Positions 1-7,837 of a DNA stretch of 30,247 nucleotides are shown here, in pieces. The first letter of the stretch is position 1, and the number at the start of each line of letters is the position of its first letter. A model generated the notes under the pieces. The model made no database searches. It had not been told where the DNA came from and saw only the letters and a program-made list of their open reading frames with translations. The stretch is taken from positions 1 to 30,247 of the forward strand of contig JBEANL010000010.1 in the NCBI GenBank assembly GCA_041165405.1, given 5' to 3'. Source of the DNA: Methylopumilus sp009926035 (lineage in GTDB: Bacteria > Pseudomonadota > Gammaproteobacteria > Burkholderiales > Methylophilaceae). Both the position numbers and the translations under genes were made by a program.

Positions 1-746
1 CCTACTGTTCTATAGCGCACCATAATTTCTTCAACGACTTCATGATCTTTTTTAGGGGTCAGAGGGGTTATGGGCACAATAGCTCCTCCGCGTCTCACAA
101 TAGGACGCTTATGTGCAAAGTAAATACTAGGTAAACCTAATTTTTCACGTTCGATATATTGCCACACATCCATTTCAGTCCAGTTGGAAATAGGGAAAGC
201 ACGAATATTTTCACCTTTATGTACTTTTGCGTTATAGAGATTCCATAATTCAGGCCTTTGGTTTTTGGGATCCCATTGCCCGAACTCATCTCTGAAACTC
301 ATAATGCGCTCCTTAGCGCGTGCTTTTTCTTCATCACGTCTTGCACCACCAATACAACAATCAAATTCAAATTCAGCAATCGCCTCTAAGAGGGTAACAG
401 ATTGATGTTTATTGCGAGGTTCATCAGGTGTTTTTAAAACGACTGTACCGCGCTTCATCGAGTCTTCAACAGATCTTACAATTAATCTTTCATTTAACTC
501 TTTAGCGCGAAGATCTCTAAATTGAATCACTTCATCATAATTATGGCCTGTATCAATATGAAGCAGGGGAAAAGGAAAGCGTCCTGGTCTGAATGCTTTT
601 TCGGCTAATCTTAATAAACAAAGAGAATCTTTGCCCCCTGAAAAAAGTAAAACGGGATTGCTACATTGGCCAGCGACTTCTCGAAGTATATGAATAGCTT
701 CAGATTCAAGCCAATCTAAATGTGTTAAATTTGAAAGTGTTGTCAT
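1..746 (-). CDS. cysD: Sulfate adenylyltransferase subunit 2 (partial, 3' end outside window)
   Basis: Small subunit of ATP sulfurylase, which with the GTPase CysN adenylates sulfate to APS in the cytoplasm, the first step of sulfate assimilation. I translated the reverse complement from the ATG at 744-746. It opens MTTLSNLTHLDWLES and carries the ATP-pyrophosphatase P-loop SGGKDS at about residues 36-41, then HIDTGHNYDEVIQFRD, CCIGGARRDEEKARAKER and FPISNWTEMDVWQYI, all typical of CysD. The frame is still open, reading MVRYRTV, where the window ends, so about 248 of roughly 300 residues are visible. It starts one base from the cysH stop and is surely co-transcribed with it; cysN is expected just outside the window. 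Identity is secure from the motifs. Confidence 0.96.
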   Translation of the reverse strand, partial: MTTLSNLTHLDWLESEAIHILREVAGQCSNPVLLFSGGKDSLCLLRLAEKAFRPGRFPFPLLHIDTGHNYDEVIQFRDLRAKELNERLIVRSVEDSMKRGTVVLKTPDEPRNKHQSVTLLEAIAEFEFDCCIGGARRDEEKARAKERIMSFRDEFGQWDPKNQRPELWNLYNAKVHKGENIRAFPISNWTEMDVWQYIEREKLGLPSIYFAHKRPIVRRGGAIVPITPLTPKKDHEVVEEIMVRYRTV

Positions 747-747
747 A

Positions 748-1485
748 TTATTTTACGTGTAATCCACATTCTTTATTTTGAGGATCTTCCCACCACCAGC
801 GCCCAGCTCTAATATCTTCTCCTGCGGAAATTGCTCGTGTGCATGGGGCACATCCAATACTTGGATAAAATTGATCATGAAGTGCGTTATAGGGAACATC
901 ATGAATTTTAATGTAAGCCCAAACTTCTAGCTCACTCCATGAGGTTAAAGGATTTAACTTTTGAGATTGATGTGCTTCATCAAACTCTTCTTCTTTTAAT
1001 GCTAATCGTGTTTGAGATTGTTCTTGTCTCATACCTGTAATCCAGGCTTTTTTATTTTTTAATGCTCGATTTAAAGGTTCGACTTTGCGAATTGCACAAC
1101 ACGCTTTTCTTAAATCAAGAGAGCTATAAAAAGCATTGATGCCATTGGTATTGACATAAGTTTCTACTTTTTCTTGATTGGGGAAGTAAAGTTTGATTGT
1201 AAATTGATACTTTTCTTCTGTTTTTTGAATTAAGTTGTATGTTTCAGGAGGCAGCCTTCCTGTATCAATTGAAAAAATTTCCACATTGAGTCTGTTTCTA
1301 TGAATGATATCGACAAGCACCATATCCTCTGCACCCAAACTATTTGCAAAAGCAACGCTGTGATATTTCTCAATATTGTTTTGGATTAGCGATATAACAT
1401 TTTTTGATTTTTCATCAATGATTTTGATAAGCACATCGTTGATATTTATTTTATCGATATATTTTTTGATCTGCTGGAGACTCAT
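748..1485 (-). CDS. cysH: Assimilatory adenylyl-sulfate (APS) reductase
   Basis: Reduces APS to sulfite with thioredoxin or glutaredoxin as donor. The 245-residue protein has the PAPS/APS reductase fold: SLGAEDMV near residue 50, DTGRLPPETY near 74-83, and the C-terminal catalytic ECGLH motif (Cys about 240). It also has the paired cysteines KACCAIRKVEPL (C129-C130) and CAPC (C212, C215). These bind a [4Fe-4S] cluster in APS-type enzymes and are absent from PAPS-specific CysH, so APS is the likely substrate and no CysC kinase would be needed. I chose the ATG at 1485. It forms an ATGA overlap with the DUF934 stop and has AAAGG about 8 bases upstream. A longer frame to 1506 would begin with TTG and has no support. 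Confidence 0.95.
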   Translation of the reverse strand: MSLQQIKKYIDKININDVLIKIIDEKSKNVISLIQNNIEKYHSVAFANSLGAEDMVLVDIIHRNRLNVEIFSIDTGRLPPETYNLIQKTEEKYQFTIKLYFPNQEKVETYVNTNGINAFYSSLDLRKACCAIRKVEPLNRALKNKKAWITGMRQEQSQTRLALKEEEFDEAHQSQKLNPLTSWSELEVWAYIKIHDVPYNALHDQFYPSIGCAPCTRAISAGEDIRAGRWWWEDPQNKECGLHVK

Positions 1486-2090
1486 GAGCGAACCTTTCTT
1501 TTCCAAACAGGCTCTTTAATATCAACCGCACCCTGATAAGGATCGCTAAAAGATTGAAGTGCTTTTAATGCTTCATGAACATCTTTACCTGATTTAATAA
1601 GGTAACTATCAAATCCTGAGCGCTTTAAATAAAATAATTGATCTTGTAATACATCACCAAAAGCTCTTAAAGTATTTTTAAATTGATAGCGGGTACGGAT
1701 CAAGTTACCTATCGTAAAAATTCGACCATCTTGAAATCTTTCGATAAAAACAGCAATCAGAGGGAATACATTCAAATCTTTTTCTAAAGCTATCAGTGAG
1801 TACAATGTTTCATGAGTTGCAAGCCATAATGCGATTTCTTTATTTTGAACTCTTGTTTGTAATACATCACGATTTTTTAAATAGACACTTAGAGGAAGGA
1901 TAATTTTTCCGGTTTGCGGGATGATGGTTTCATTGATTTGTAATTCTGTAGGCAAAGATTCGCCCGTTAATTTAAAAAGCACTACCTTGCCCGCTTGTTT
2001 TTTTACTTCTTCATTAGCGGCGGGTAAATTGATTAATGTCCATGTATCATCAACAATAGATTGATTTAGGATAAGTTGTGAATTAGGCAT
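1482..2090 (-). CDS. DUF934 protein of the sulfite-reduction operon
   Basis: A 202-residue protein of the DUF934 family, whose genes usually sit beside cysI and cysH in beta- and gammaproteobacteria. It is often described as a sulfite-reductase-associated protein, but its biochemical role is not settled. Recognisable blocks are LIAVFIERFQDGRIFTIGNL and RAFGDVLQDQLFYLKRSGFDSY in the C-terminal half. No signal peptide or membrane segment is visible. Two ATGs compete. The one at 2090 lies 7 bases after AAGGAG (2098-2103), whereas the one at 2096 would sit almost on top of it, so I chose 2090. The gene overlaps the cysI end by 8 bases and the cysH start by 4, which implies translational coupling. 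Placement suggests a small partner of CysI; that is inference. Confidence 0.9.
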   Translation of the reverse strand: MPNSQLILNQSIVDDTWTLINLPAANEEVKKQAGKVVLFKLTGESLPTELQINETIIPQTGKIILPLSVYLKNRDVLQTRVQNKEIALWLATHETLYSLIALEKDLNVFPLIAVFIERFQDGRIFTIGNLIRTRYQFKNTLRAFGDVLQDQLFYLKRSGFDSYLIKSGKDVHEALKALQSFSDPYQGAVDIKEPVWKRKVRS

Positions 2091-3732
2091 AAACATACTC
2101 CTTGAAAGGATTCACGCCTAAACGCCGAACGGTATCAATAAATCTTTCTTCAGGGTTGCGATGTTTGATATACACATCAATTAATTTTTTAACAACTCCT
2201 GGCATTTCTTCTGCTGCAAAAGAAGGGCCAATAACAGTCCCAAGACTTGCATCATTCCCTTGTTTGCCGCCAATCGTGACTTGATACCATTCTGATCCAT
2301 CTTTATCGACACCTAATACACCAATATGACCAATATGATGATGACCACATGCGTTCATACAACCTGAAATATTAAGTTCTAGTTCTCCAATATCATGGAG
2401 ATAATCTAGATTATCGAAAGCTTCTTGAATAGAAGTTGCAATTGGAATACTTTTCGCATTAGCAAGTGAGCAAAAATCACCACCAGGGCAACAAATGATA
2501 TCTGTTAACAAGCCAATGTTAGGTGTAGCTAGTTGATGCGCTTTTGCTTCTTCCCATATATGAAAAATATCTTTTAGTTTTACATCGGCCAGGATGAGAT
2601 TTTGTTCATGAGATACACGAAGTTCACCGAAGCTATAGAGATCAGCTAAATCAGCCACAATTTTCATTTGCGCTGAAGTTGCATCGCCTGGTGCTAGACC
2701 ATGGGGCTTAAGAGACAGTGTAATCGCACGATAACCTTTTTGTTTGTGCGGATGAACAGATCGCTTTACCCAAGATGCAAAAGCTTTATTGTTTTTAATA
2801 GCTTTATCATAAGTATCATCTTGATCGCTTAAGTTTTCATAAGGCATAGTGGTAAAAAATTTCGCCACGCGTTTTAATTCATTTTCATTAATCGTATTTG
2901 GTGAATTTTTTAAATGAAGCCATTCTTCTTCAACTTGTTTTCTAAATTCCTCAATACCTAAAGCTTTCACCAAAATTTTAATACGCGCTTTATAGATATT
3001 GTCGCGACGACCATGAAGATTATAAACACGAATGATAGCTTCACAATAAGTTAGTATATGTTCCCATTCGAGATGTTCGCGAATAACAGATCCAAGAATA
3101 GGGGTTCTACCTAATCCACCTCCGACCCAAACGCGAATAGCCATCTTTTGTTCTTTGTCGTAATAAAATTCAAGGCCTATATCGTGAGCTTGGACGATCG
3201 CCCGATCTTGTTTACTGCCTGATACTGCAATTTTAAATTTACGAGGTAGAAGCGAAAATTCAGGATGAAACGTACTCCATTGTCTTAAGATTTCAGCGAT
3301 TGCTCTAGGGTCAATAATCTCATCAGGGGCCACACCTGCAAATTGGTCAGTCGTGATGTTTCGAATACAATTTCCAGAAGTTTGAATAGCATGCATTTCA
3401 ACTTTAGAAAGCTCTTCTAAAATATCTGGGGTTTCTTCTAATTTAGGCCAATTGAGTTGTAGATTTTGTCTTGTACTAAAGTGACCGTATCCACGATCAA
3501 AGCGATCGGTAATATCGGCTAACTTACGCAGTTGTTTTGAAGATAAAAGGCCATATGGAATGGCAATGCGAAGCATAGGCGCATGACGTTGAATGTAAAG
3601 ACCGTTTTGTAAGCGAAGGGGTCTGAACTCATCATCGGTTAGTTTGCCACTTAAATAACGCGATGTTTGATCGCGAAATTGTGCAACGCGTTCATTGACA
3701 ATAGTTTGGTCGATATTATCGTACTGATACAT
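2083..3732 (-). CDS. cysI: Sulfite reductase hemoprotein (nitrite/sulfite reductase family)
   Basis: Reduces sulfite to sulfide by six electrons at a siroheme coupled to a [4Fe-4S] cluster. The 549-residue protein shows the family's duplicated ferredoxin-like half-domain and siroheme domain: APMLRIAIPYGLLSSKQLR (about 52-70), GYGHFSTRQNLQLNW (81-95) and TSGNCIRNITTDQFAGV (118-134). The cluster ligands form C-x5-C (C415, C421 in CCPGGDFC) and C-x3-C (C458, C462 in GCMNACGHHH). No flavoprotein CysJ gene is adjacent, so the electron donor may be ferredoxin or an unlinked reductase. Dissimilatory or nitrite activity cannot be excluded from sequence, but the cysH and DUF934 neighbours argue for assimilatory sulfite reduction. 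The next gene upstream, tauE, is 13 bases away. Confidence 0.95.
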   Translation of the reverse strand: MYQYDNIDQTIVNERVAQFRDQTSRYLSGKLTDDEFRPLRLQNGLYIQRHAPMLRIAIPYGLLSSKQLRKLADITDRFDRGYGHFSTRQNLQLNWPKLEETPDILEELSKVEMHAIQTSGNCIRNITTDQFAGVAPDEIIDPRAIAEILRQWSTFHPEFSLLPRKFKIAVSGSKQDRAIVQAHDIGLEFYYDKEQKMAIRVWVGGGLGRTPILGSVIREHLEWEHILTYCEAIIRVYNLHGRRDNIYKARIKILVKALGIEEFRKQVEEEWLHLKNSPNTINENELKRVAKFFTTMPYENLSDQDDTYDKAIKNNKAFASWVKRSVHPHKQKGYRAITLSLKPHGLAPGDATSAQMKIVADLADLYSFGELRVSHEQNLILADVKLKDIFHIWEEAKAHQLATPNIGLLTDIICCPGGDFCSLANAKSIPIATSIQEAFDNLDYLHDIGELELNISGCMNACGHHHIGHIGVLGVDKDGSEWYQVTIGGKQGNDASLGTVIGPSFAAEEMPGVVKKLIDVYIKHRNPEERFIDTVRRLGVNPFKEYVYA

Positions 3733-3745
3733 AATTTTTTAATGC

Positions 3746-4516
3746 TTAATGAAAAATAAGTTTTTGGCCTACGTAAATTAGGATTAAAGCCAATACATAG
3801 CGAACAGATTGTTCGCTGACTTTAGAGCTTAAATGACTGCCAATATAGATACCTGGAATTGAGCCAATCAAAAGTACACCTAGTAGAGAATAATCGACTG
3901 TACCAAGACTTGCATGACCAAGTCCTGCAACAAGGGTTAATGGTACTGCATGCGCAATATCAGTTCCAACAATTTTTGTAATGCCTATTCTAGGATAGAT
4001 CAGTAAAAGAGCTGTGACACCAAGAGCTCCTGCGCCGACAGAAGTGAGGGTGACTAGACCACCCAGGACTAATCCTAAAAGAATGGTTGCAATTGCAATT
4101 GCATTATCTGTTTTTAATAAGCTGGCTTTTGATCTTTCAATAAGAAACGGCCTAAAGATTACAGCAACTGAGGTAAGTAATAATGCAATACCCAGGTAGA
4201 ATTTGATGATATCAACTGCGCCTGTCGATGCCACATCAATTTGTCTCAAATAATAGGTTGTAAAAATAGAGGCTGGAATGCTCCCAAGCATGAGCCTTTT
4301 TACAATTTTCCAATCGATATTGCCTAATTTTCCATGAGCAAATATCCCAACAGATTTAGTGATGGATGCATAAAAAAGATCAGTACCTACAGCAAGGGCT
4401 GGTTTGATGTGGAAAAATAAGACAAGAATAGGGGTCATGAGTGATCCACCTCCCACACCCGTTAAGCCTACAAGTAGGCCCACTAAAAATCCAGAAAATA
4501 TAAAACCAATATCCAT
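3746..4516 (-). CDS. TauE/SafE-family membrane transporter in the cys operon
   Basis: A 256-residue, strongly hydrophobic protein with about eight predicted membrane segments arranged as two repeats. Each half carries the glycine-rich TauE/SafE signature: GLLVGLTGVGGGSLMTPIL near the N terminus and LGGLVTLTSVGAGALGVTAL in the second half. The family exports or imports sulfite, organosulfonates or sulfate across the inner membrane. As first gene of the sulfate-reduction operon, it may be the sulfate importer, or a sulfite valve preventing toxic build-up from CysH. The sequence alone does not choose between them. The ATG at 4516 is preceded by AAGG with a 4-base spacer. No ABC-type sulfate importer is present in the window. 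Family confidence is high, substrate confidence low. Confidence 0.88.
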   Translation of the reverse strand: MDIGFIFSGFLVGLLVGLTGVGGGSLMTPILVLFFHIKPALAVGTDLFYASITKSVGIFAHGKLGNIDWKIVKRLMLGSIPASIFTTYYLRQIDVASTGAVDIIKFYLGIALLLTSVAVIFRPFLIERSKASLLKTDNAIAIATILLGLVLGGLVTLTSVGAGALGVTALLLIYPRIGITKIVGTDIAHAVPLTLVAGLGHASLGTVDYSLLGVLLIGSIPGIYIGSHLSSKVSEQSVRYVLALILIYVGQKLIFH

Positions 4517-4639
4517 ACAACCTTAATATAAATTTAACTTTTTAATGCTAAAGTGGACGTCAATATAGCAAATTTTGATATTATAAATTAATAATATAAT
4601 ATTCTATCGTTATACCTTTTGGTTATATTGGAATAAGAC
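4517..4639. promoter_or_regulatory. Divergent tauE-cys / cysB control region with candidate CysB dyad
   Basis: This 123-base, very AT-rich gap separates the divergent sulfate-reduction operon and cysB. A perfect 7-base inverted repeat, ATATTAT (4578-4584) and ATAATAT (4591-4597) with a 6-base spacer, contains a T-N11-A core typical of LysR-type operators. Its right arm overlaps a TATAAT box at 4595-4600 that could serve cysB, with TTTTGA at 4573-4578 as a weak -35 at 16-base spacing. A second imperfect dyad, TATACC-TTTT-GGTTATA, lies at 4611-4627. On the minus strand, TTGACG (4558-4563) is a possible -35 for the cys operon, but no good -10 follows it. AT-rich DNA yields such palindromes by chance, so these are candidates only. 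Confidence 0.45.
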
Positions 4640-5572
4640 ATGAAACTTCAGCAATTACGTTGTATCCATGAGGTTGTCAAAAATGGTTTTAGTATATCTA
4701 AAGCCGCAGAAGCGCTGCACACATCTCAGCCGGGTGTGAGTAAACAAATTCAATTGTTAGAAGAAGAGGTAGGCCTTCATATTTTCTTGAGACATGGCAA
4801 GCGTCTTGTAGGGCTAACCGAACCAGGAGAACATGTTTATAGGCGCATTAGTGAAGTAATACGCGAAATTAAAAGCATTAAACAAGTCAGTGATGAATTT
4901 AGCCATTCAAATTCTGGCGAATTAACAATTGCAACAACACACACACAAGCTCGCTATAAATTACCGAGCGTCGTTCAAGCATTTATGACCAAATATCCAG
5001 AAGTAAAACTTAATATTCACCAAGGAAATCCAACGCAAGTGACCGATCAGGTTGTAAAAGGTGAGGCGGACGTAGGTATAGCTACAGAATCAATCAGTCA
5101 AAACGAAAAATTATTTTGTATACCATGTTATACATGGAATCGTTGTTTGGTCATGCCAGCAAAGCATCCTTTAGCTAAAGAAAAATCAATTTCTCTTGCA
5201 AAACTTGCTACTTATCCCATTATTACTTATGACTATGCATTTACTGGAAGTACTATTGTTTCTAAAGCTTTTCATGACGCAAGACTCACGCCTAATATAG
5301 TTTTAACCGCCATTGATGCTGATGTGATTAAAACATATGTAAATTTAGGTTTAGGTATAGGACTTATTGCTCAGATGGCTTACGATTCAAAAAGAGATCA
5401 AGGGCTTGTAAGTATTGATGTCAGTCATTTATTTCCCACAAGTACAACTTATCTCGGCATCAGGCGTGATGTATTTTTAAGGGGGTTTATGTATGATTTT
5501 ATTGAAATGTTCACACCTCAATATACAAAACAAACCATTAAAAAAATGATGTTAGAGCAAGATAATATTTGA
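4640..5572 (+). CDS. cysB: LysR-type sulfur regulator CysB
   Basis: A 310-residue LysR-type transcription factor controlling sulfate assimilation. In the CysB family, N-acetylserine signals sulfur need and sulfide or thiosulfate opposes it. The N-terminal winged helix-turn-helix (about residues 1-62) reads MKLQQLRCIHEVV then SISKAAEALHTSQPGVSKQI. The start of the effector domain carries TTHTQARYKLP near residue 95, a hallmark of CysB and Cbl rather than general LysR proteins. It is transcribed away from the tauE-cysI-cysH-cysD operon across a shared control region, as expected for its regulator, and likely controls itself. fhs starts 13 bases downstream, so cysB may head the following operon-like series. 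Confidence 0.95.
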   Translation: MKLQQLRCIHEVVKNGFSISKAAEALHTSQPGVSKQIQLLEEEVGLHIFLRHGKRLVGLTEPGEHVYRRISEVIREIKSIKQVSDEFSHSNSGELTIATTHTQARYKLPSVVQAFMTKYPEVKLNIHQGNPTQVTDQVVKGEADVGIATESISQNEKLFCIPCYTWNRCLVMPAKHPLAKEKSISLAKLATYPIITYDYAFTGSTIVSKAFHDARLTPNIVLTAIDADVIKTYVNLGLGIGLIAQMAYDSKRDQGLVSIDVSHLFPTSTTYLGIRRDVFLRGFMYDFIEMFTPQYTKQTIKKMMLEQDNI

Positions 5573-5585
5573 ATCTCGAAATTAA

Positions 5586-7241
5586 ATGAAATCCGACTTA
5601 GAAATTAATCAGGCAGCACAGCTAAAATCTATAAGTGAGATTGTCAAATCACTTCATATCAAGGCAGATGATCTGGATTTCTATGGCGCCTATAGTGCTA
5701 AATTAAAAGCTTCTTTTACAAATGACCTAAAAGAAAATAAAAAATCTAAACTAATTTTAGTGACCGCAATGAGCCCTACACCTGCAGGTGAAGGCAAAAC
5801 TACCACTACGATTGGCTTGGCTGACGCACTTTTTTCGTTAGGAAAAAAAGCAGTGGTGTGTATTCGTGAACCGTCTTTAGGGCCTGTCTTCGGTATGAAG
5901 GGCGGTGCAACAGGTGGCGGTTATGCGCAAGTAGCGCCTATGGATAAAATTAATTTACATTTCACAGGTGATTTTCACGCCATTACATCGGCTAATAATC
6001 TTTTAGCCGCATTGATTGATAATCATATTCATCACGGAAATGCACTTAATATTGATATTGATCAAATTTCATTTAGACGATGTCTAGACATGAATGATCG
6101 CGCTTTACGGAATATTGAATTAAAGCTTGATCATAATAATCGAGATACAGGTTTTGATATTACAGTTGCAAGTGAAGTGATGGCAATTTTTTGTTTAGCA
6201 GAATCGTTAGATGATCTTCAGCATCGGTTGGGAGAAATTGAGGTTGCAAAAAGAAAAGACGCAACGTCTGTTTACGCTAAAGATTTAAAAGCAGAAGGCG
6301 CTATGACAGCATTATTAAAAGATGCATTTCAACCTAATGTTGTTCAAACCCTTAATGGAACCCCTGCTTTTATTCATGGAGGGCCATTTGCAAATATTGC
6401 TCATGGTTGTAATTCAGTGGTTGCGACAAAAACAGCATTAAAATTAGCTGATTATGTGATCACAGAGGCTGGATTTGGCGCCGATTTAGGCGCAGAAAAG
6501 TTTATTGATATCAAATGTAGACAATCCTGCATCAAGCCCGACATCATTATTTTAGTTGCTACCATTCGGGCACTTAAATTTCATGGTGGCATAACCGTGT
6601 CCGAATTAAATCAAGAAAACTTAAAAGCACTTGAAGTTGGATTTAATAACCTAAAACGTCACATTGAGAATTGCTCTGAGCTCTTCGGCTTGGATGTTAT
6701 TGTTGCAATCAATCGGTTTAATTCTGATACTGACAATGAAATGATCTGGCTTCAAGGCTCAATAGATAAGATGGGATTTCAATCTGTTTTATGTTCGCAT
6801 TGGGCAGATGGTGCCAAAGGTGCTCAAAATTTAGCTCAATCTGTTTTAGATCAATTAAATACACCTAAAACATTTAAATTTTTATATGAAGATAATTTGA
6901 GTTTAAGAGAAAAAATTACAGCCATTGCTTTAAAAATATATCGTGCAAAAGAAATACAGTTTTCGGATAGCGCCTTTGAAAAACTTGCATTACTTGAAAA
7001 AAATTATGCAAATTTACCAGTTTGCATCGCTAAAACACCTTATTCATTTTCAAGCGATCCCAAGGCGTATGGTGCGCCTGAAAATCATACGCTTACAATA
7101 AGAGAATTAAGATTAGCAAGAGGTGCTGGTTTTGTAGTGGCTATCTGTGGAGATCTTATGACGATGCCAGGACTACCGAAGATTCCCGCAAGCGAAAAAA
7201 TAAAGCTATCTGCTCAAGGACTCCTTGAAGGATTAAATTGA
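5586..7241 (+). CDS. fhs: Formate-tetrahydrofolate ligase
   Basis: Joins formate to tetrahydrofolate with ATP to give 10-formyl-THF, supplying C1 units for purine and formyl-Met-tRNA synthesis, or working in the reverse direction in C1 oxidation. The 551 residues match the usual size of about 555. The nucleotide loop TPAGEGKTTTTIGL (about 65-78) is the family signature, followed by REPSLGPVFGMKGGATGGGY, FTGDFHAITSANNLLAALID and the C-terminal GDLMTMPGLPKIPASE. It sits 13 bases after cysB and 4 bases before the YigZ-family gene. A role in handling formate would fit a methylotroph; that is inference, because no formaldehyde or formate oxidation gene lies alongside. Confidence 0.97.
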   Translation: MKSDLEINQAAQLKSISEIVKSLHIKADDLDFYGAYSAKLKASFTNDLKENKKSKLILVTAMSPTPAGEGKTTTTIGLADALFSLGKKAVVCIREPSLGPVFGMKGGATGGGYAQVAPMDKINLHFTGDFHAITSANNLLAALIDNHIHHGNALNIDIDQISFRRCLDMNDRALRNIELKLDHNNRDTGFDITVASEVMAIFCLAESLDDLQHRLGEIEVAKRKDATSVYAKDLKAEGAMTALLKDAFQPNVVQTLNGTPAFIHGGPFANIAHGCNSVVATKTALKLADYVITEAGFGADLGAEKFIDIKCRQSCIKPDIIILVATIRALKFHGGITVSELNQENLKALEVGFNNLKRHIENCSELFGLDVIVAINRFNSDTDNEMIWLQGSIDKMGFQSVLCSHWADGAKGAQNLAQSVLDQLNTPKTFKFLYEDNLSLREKITAIALKIYRAKEIQFSDSAFEKLALLEKNYANLPVCIAKTPYSFSSDPKAYGAPENHTLTIRELRLARGAGFVVAICGDLMTMPGLPKIPASEKIKLSAQGLLEGLN

Positions 7242-7245
7242 GAGG

Positions 7246-7830
7246 ATGAATTGTTTTAAAAGTATTTCAATACAAGAACAAACGATTCAAAAATCTAGGT
7301 TTATTGGATATACATTTATAGGTGAAACAAAGCAGGATATATTGCGTGTATTACAATCAATCGCAAAAGAACATCCTCATGCAAGCCATTTAGCTTTTGC
7401 CTACCAACTTAAATCAGAGCACGGATTTGAGCCCTATTATTCAGATGCGGGCGAGCCTTCTGGCACTGCTGGAAAACCCTTATTGCAATTAATTGATGCT
7501 CATCAAATCGTATCAGGTGGAATCGGTGTCATTCGATATTATGGCGGTATTAATTTAGGCACGGGAGGTCTCACAAGAGCTTATGGCGGTACGGGAAAGC
7601 TTGCTTTAACGCATTCTGTGATTGAGCCTTATATTGAATATATTAAATTAAAATTAACTATAAATTACAATGAGTTAGATAATTACATTCATGTAATACG
7701 TTCAATGAATGGCAGTGTATTAGATAAAGCTTTTGATGATAAAGTGAGTCTTTTGATAAGACTTCCTGAGGGTTCTTTTGATAATTTAAAAGCACGTTTC
7801 CCCATGACCGAAATCAATCATTCGCTATAA
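7246..7830 (+). CDS. YigZ/IMPACT family protein
   Basis: A 194-residue member of the UPF0029/IMPACT family (E. coli YigZ). The N-terminal IMPACT domain carries HASHLAFAYQL and the signature SDAGEPSGTAGKPLL followed by GGIGVIRYYGGINLGTGGLTRAYGG, about residues 43-125. A short ferredoxin-like DUF1949-type domain follows. Family proteins have been linked to translation control in eukaryotes, but the bacterial function is unknown, so none is assigned here. The ATG lies 4 bases after the fhs stop, inside GAGAGGATG, which acts as a close Shine-Dalgarno sequence. Co-transcription with fhs is likely from spacing. No truncation is apparent. Confidence 0.9.
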   Translation: MNCFKSISIQEQTIQKSRFIGYTFIGETKQDILRVLQSIAKEHPHASHLAFAYQLKSEHGFEPYYSDAGEPSGTAGKPLLQLIDAHQIVSGGIGVIRYYGGINLGTGGLTRAYGGTGKLALTHSVIEPYIEYIKLKLTINYNELDNYIHVIRSMNGSVLDKAFDDKVSLLIRLPEGSFDNLKARFPMTEINHSL

Positions 7831-7837
7831 TCAAACT

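Noticed and set aside
1486..1506. Extension of cysH to a TTG at 1506
   Set aside because: The ATG at 1485 has a Shine-Dalgarno sequence and the usual stop-start overlap.
3732..3746. Separate promoter between tauE and cysI
   Set aside because: The 13-base gap is too short and shows no promoter element; co-transcription is the simpler reading.
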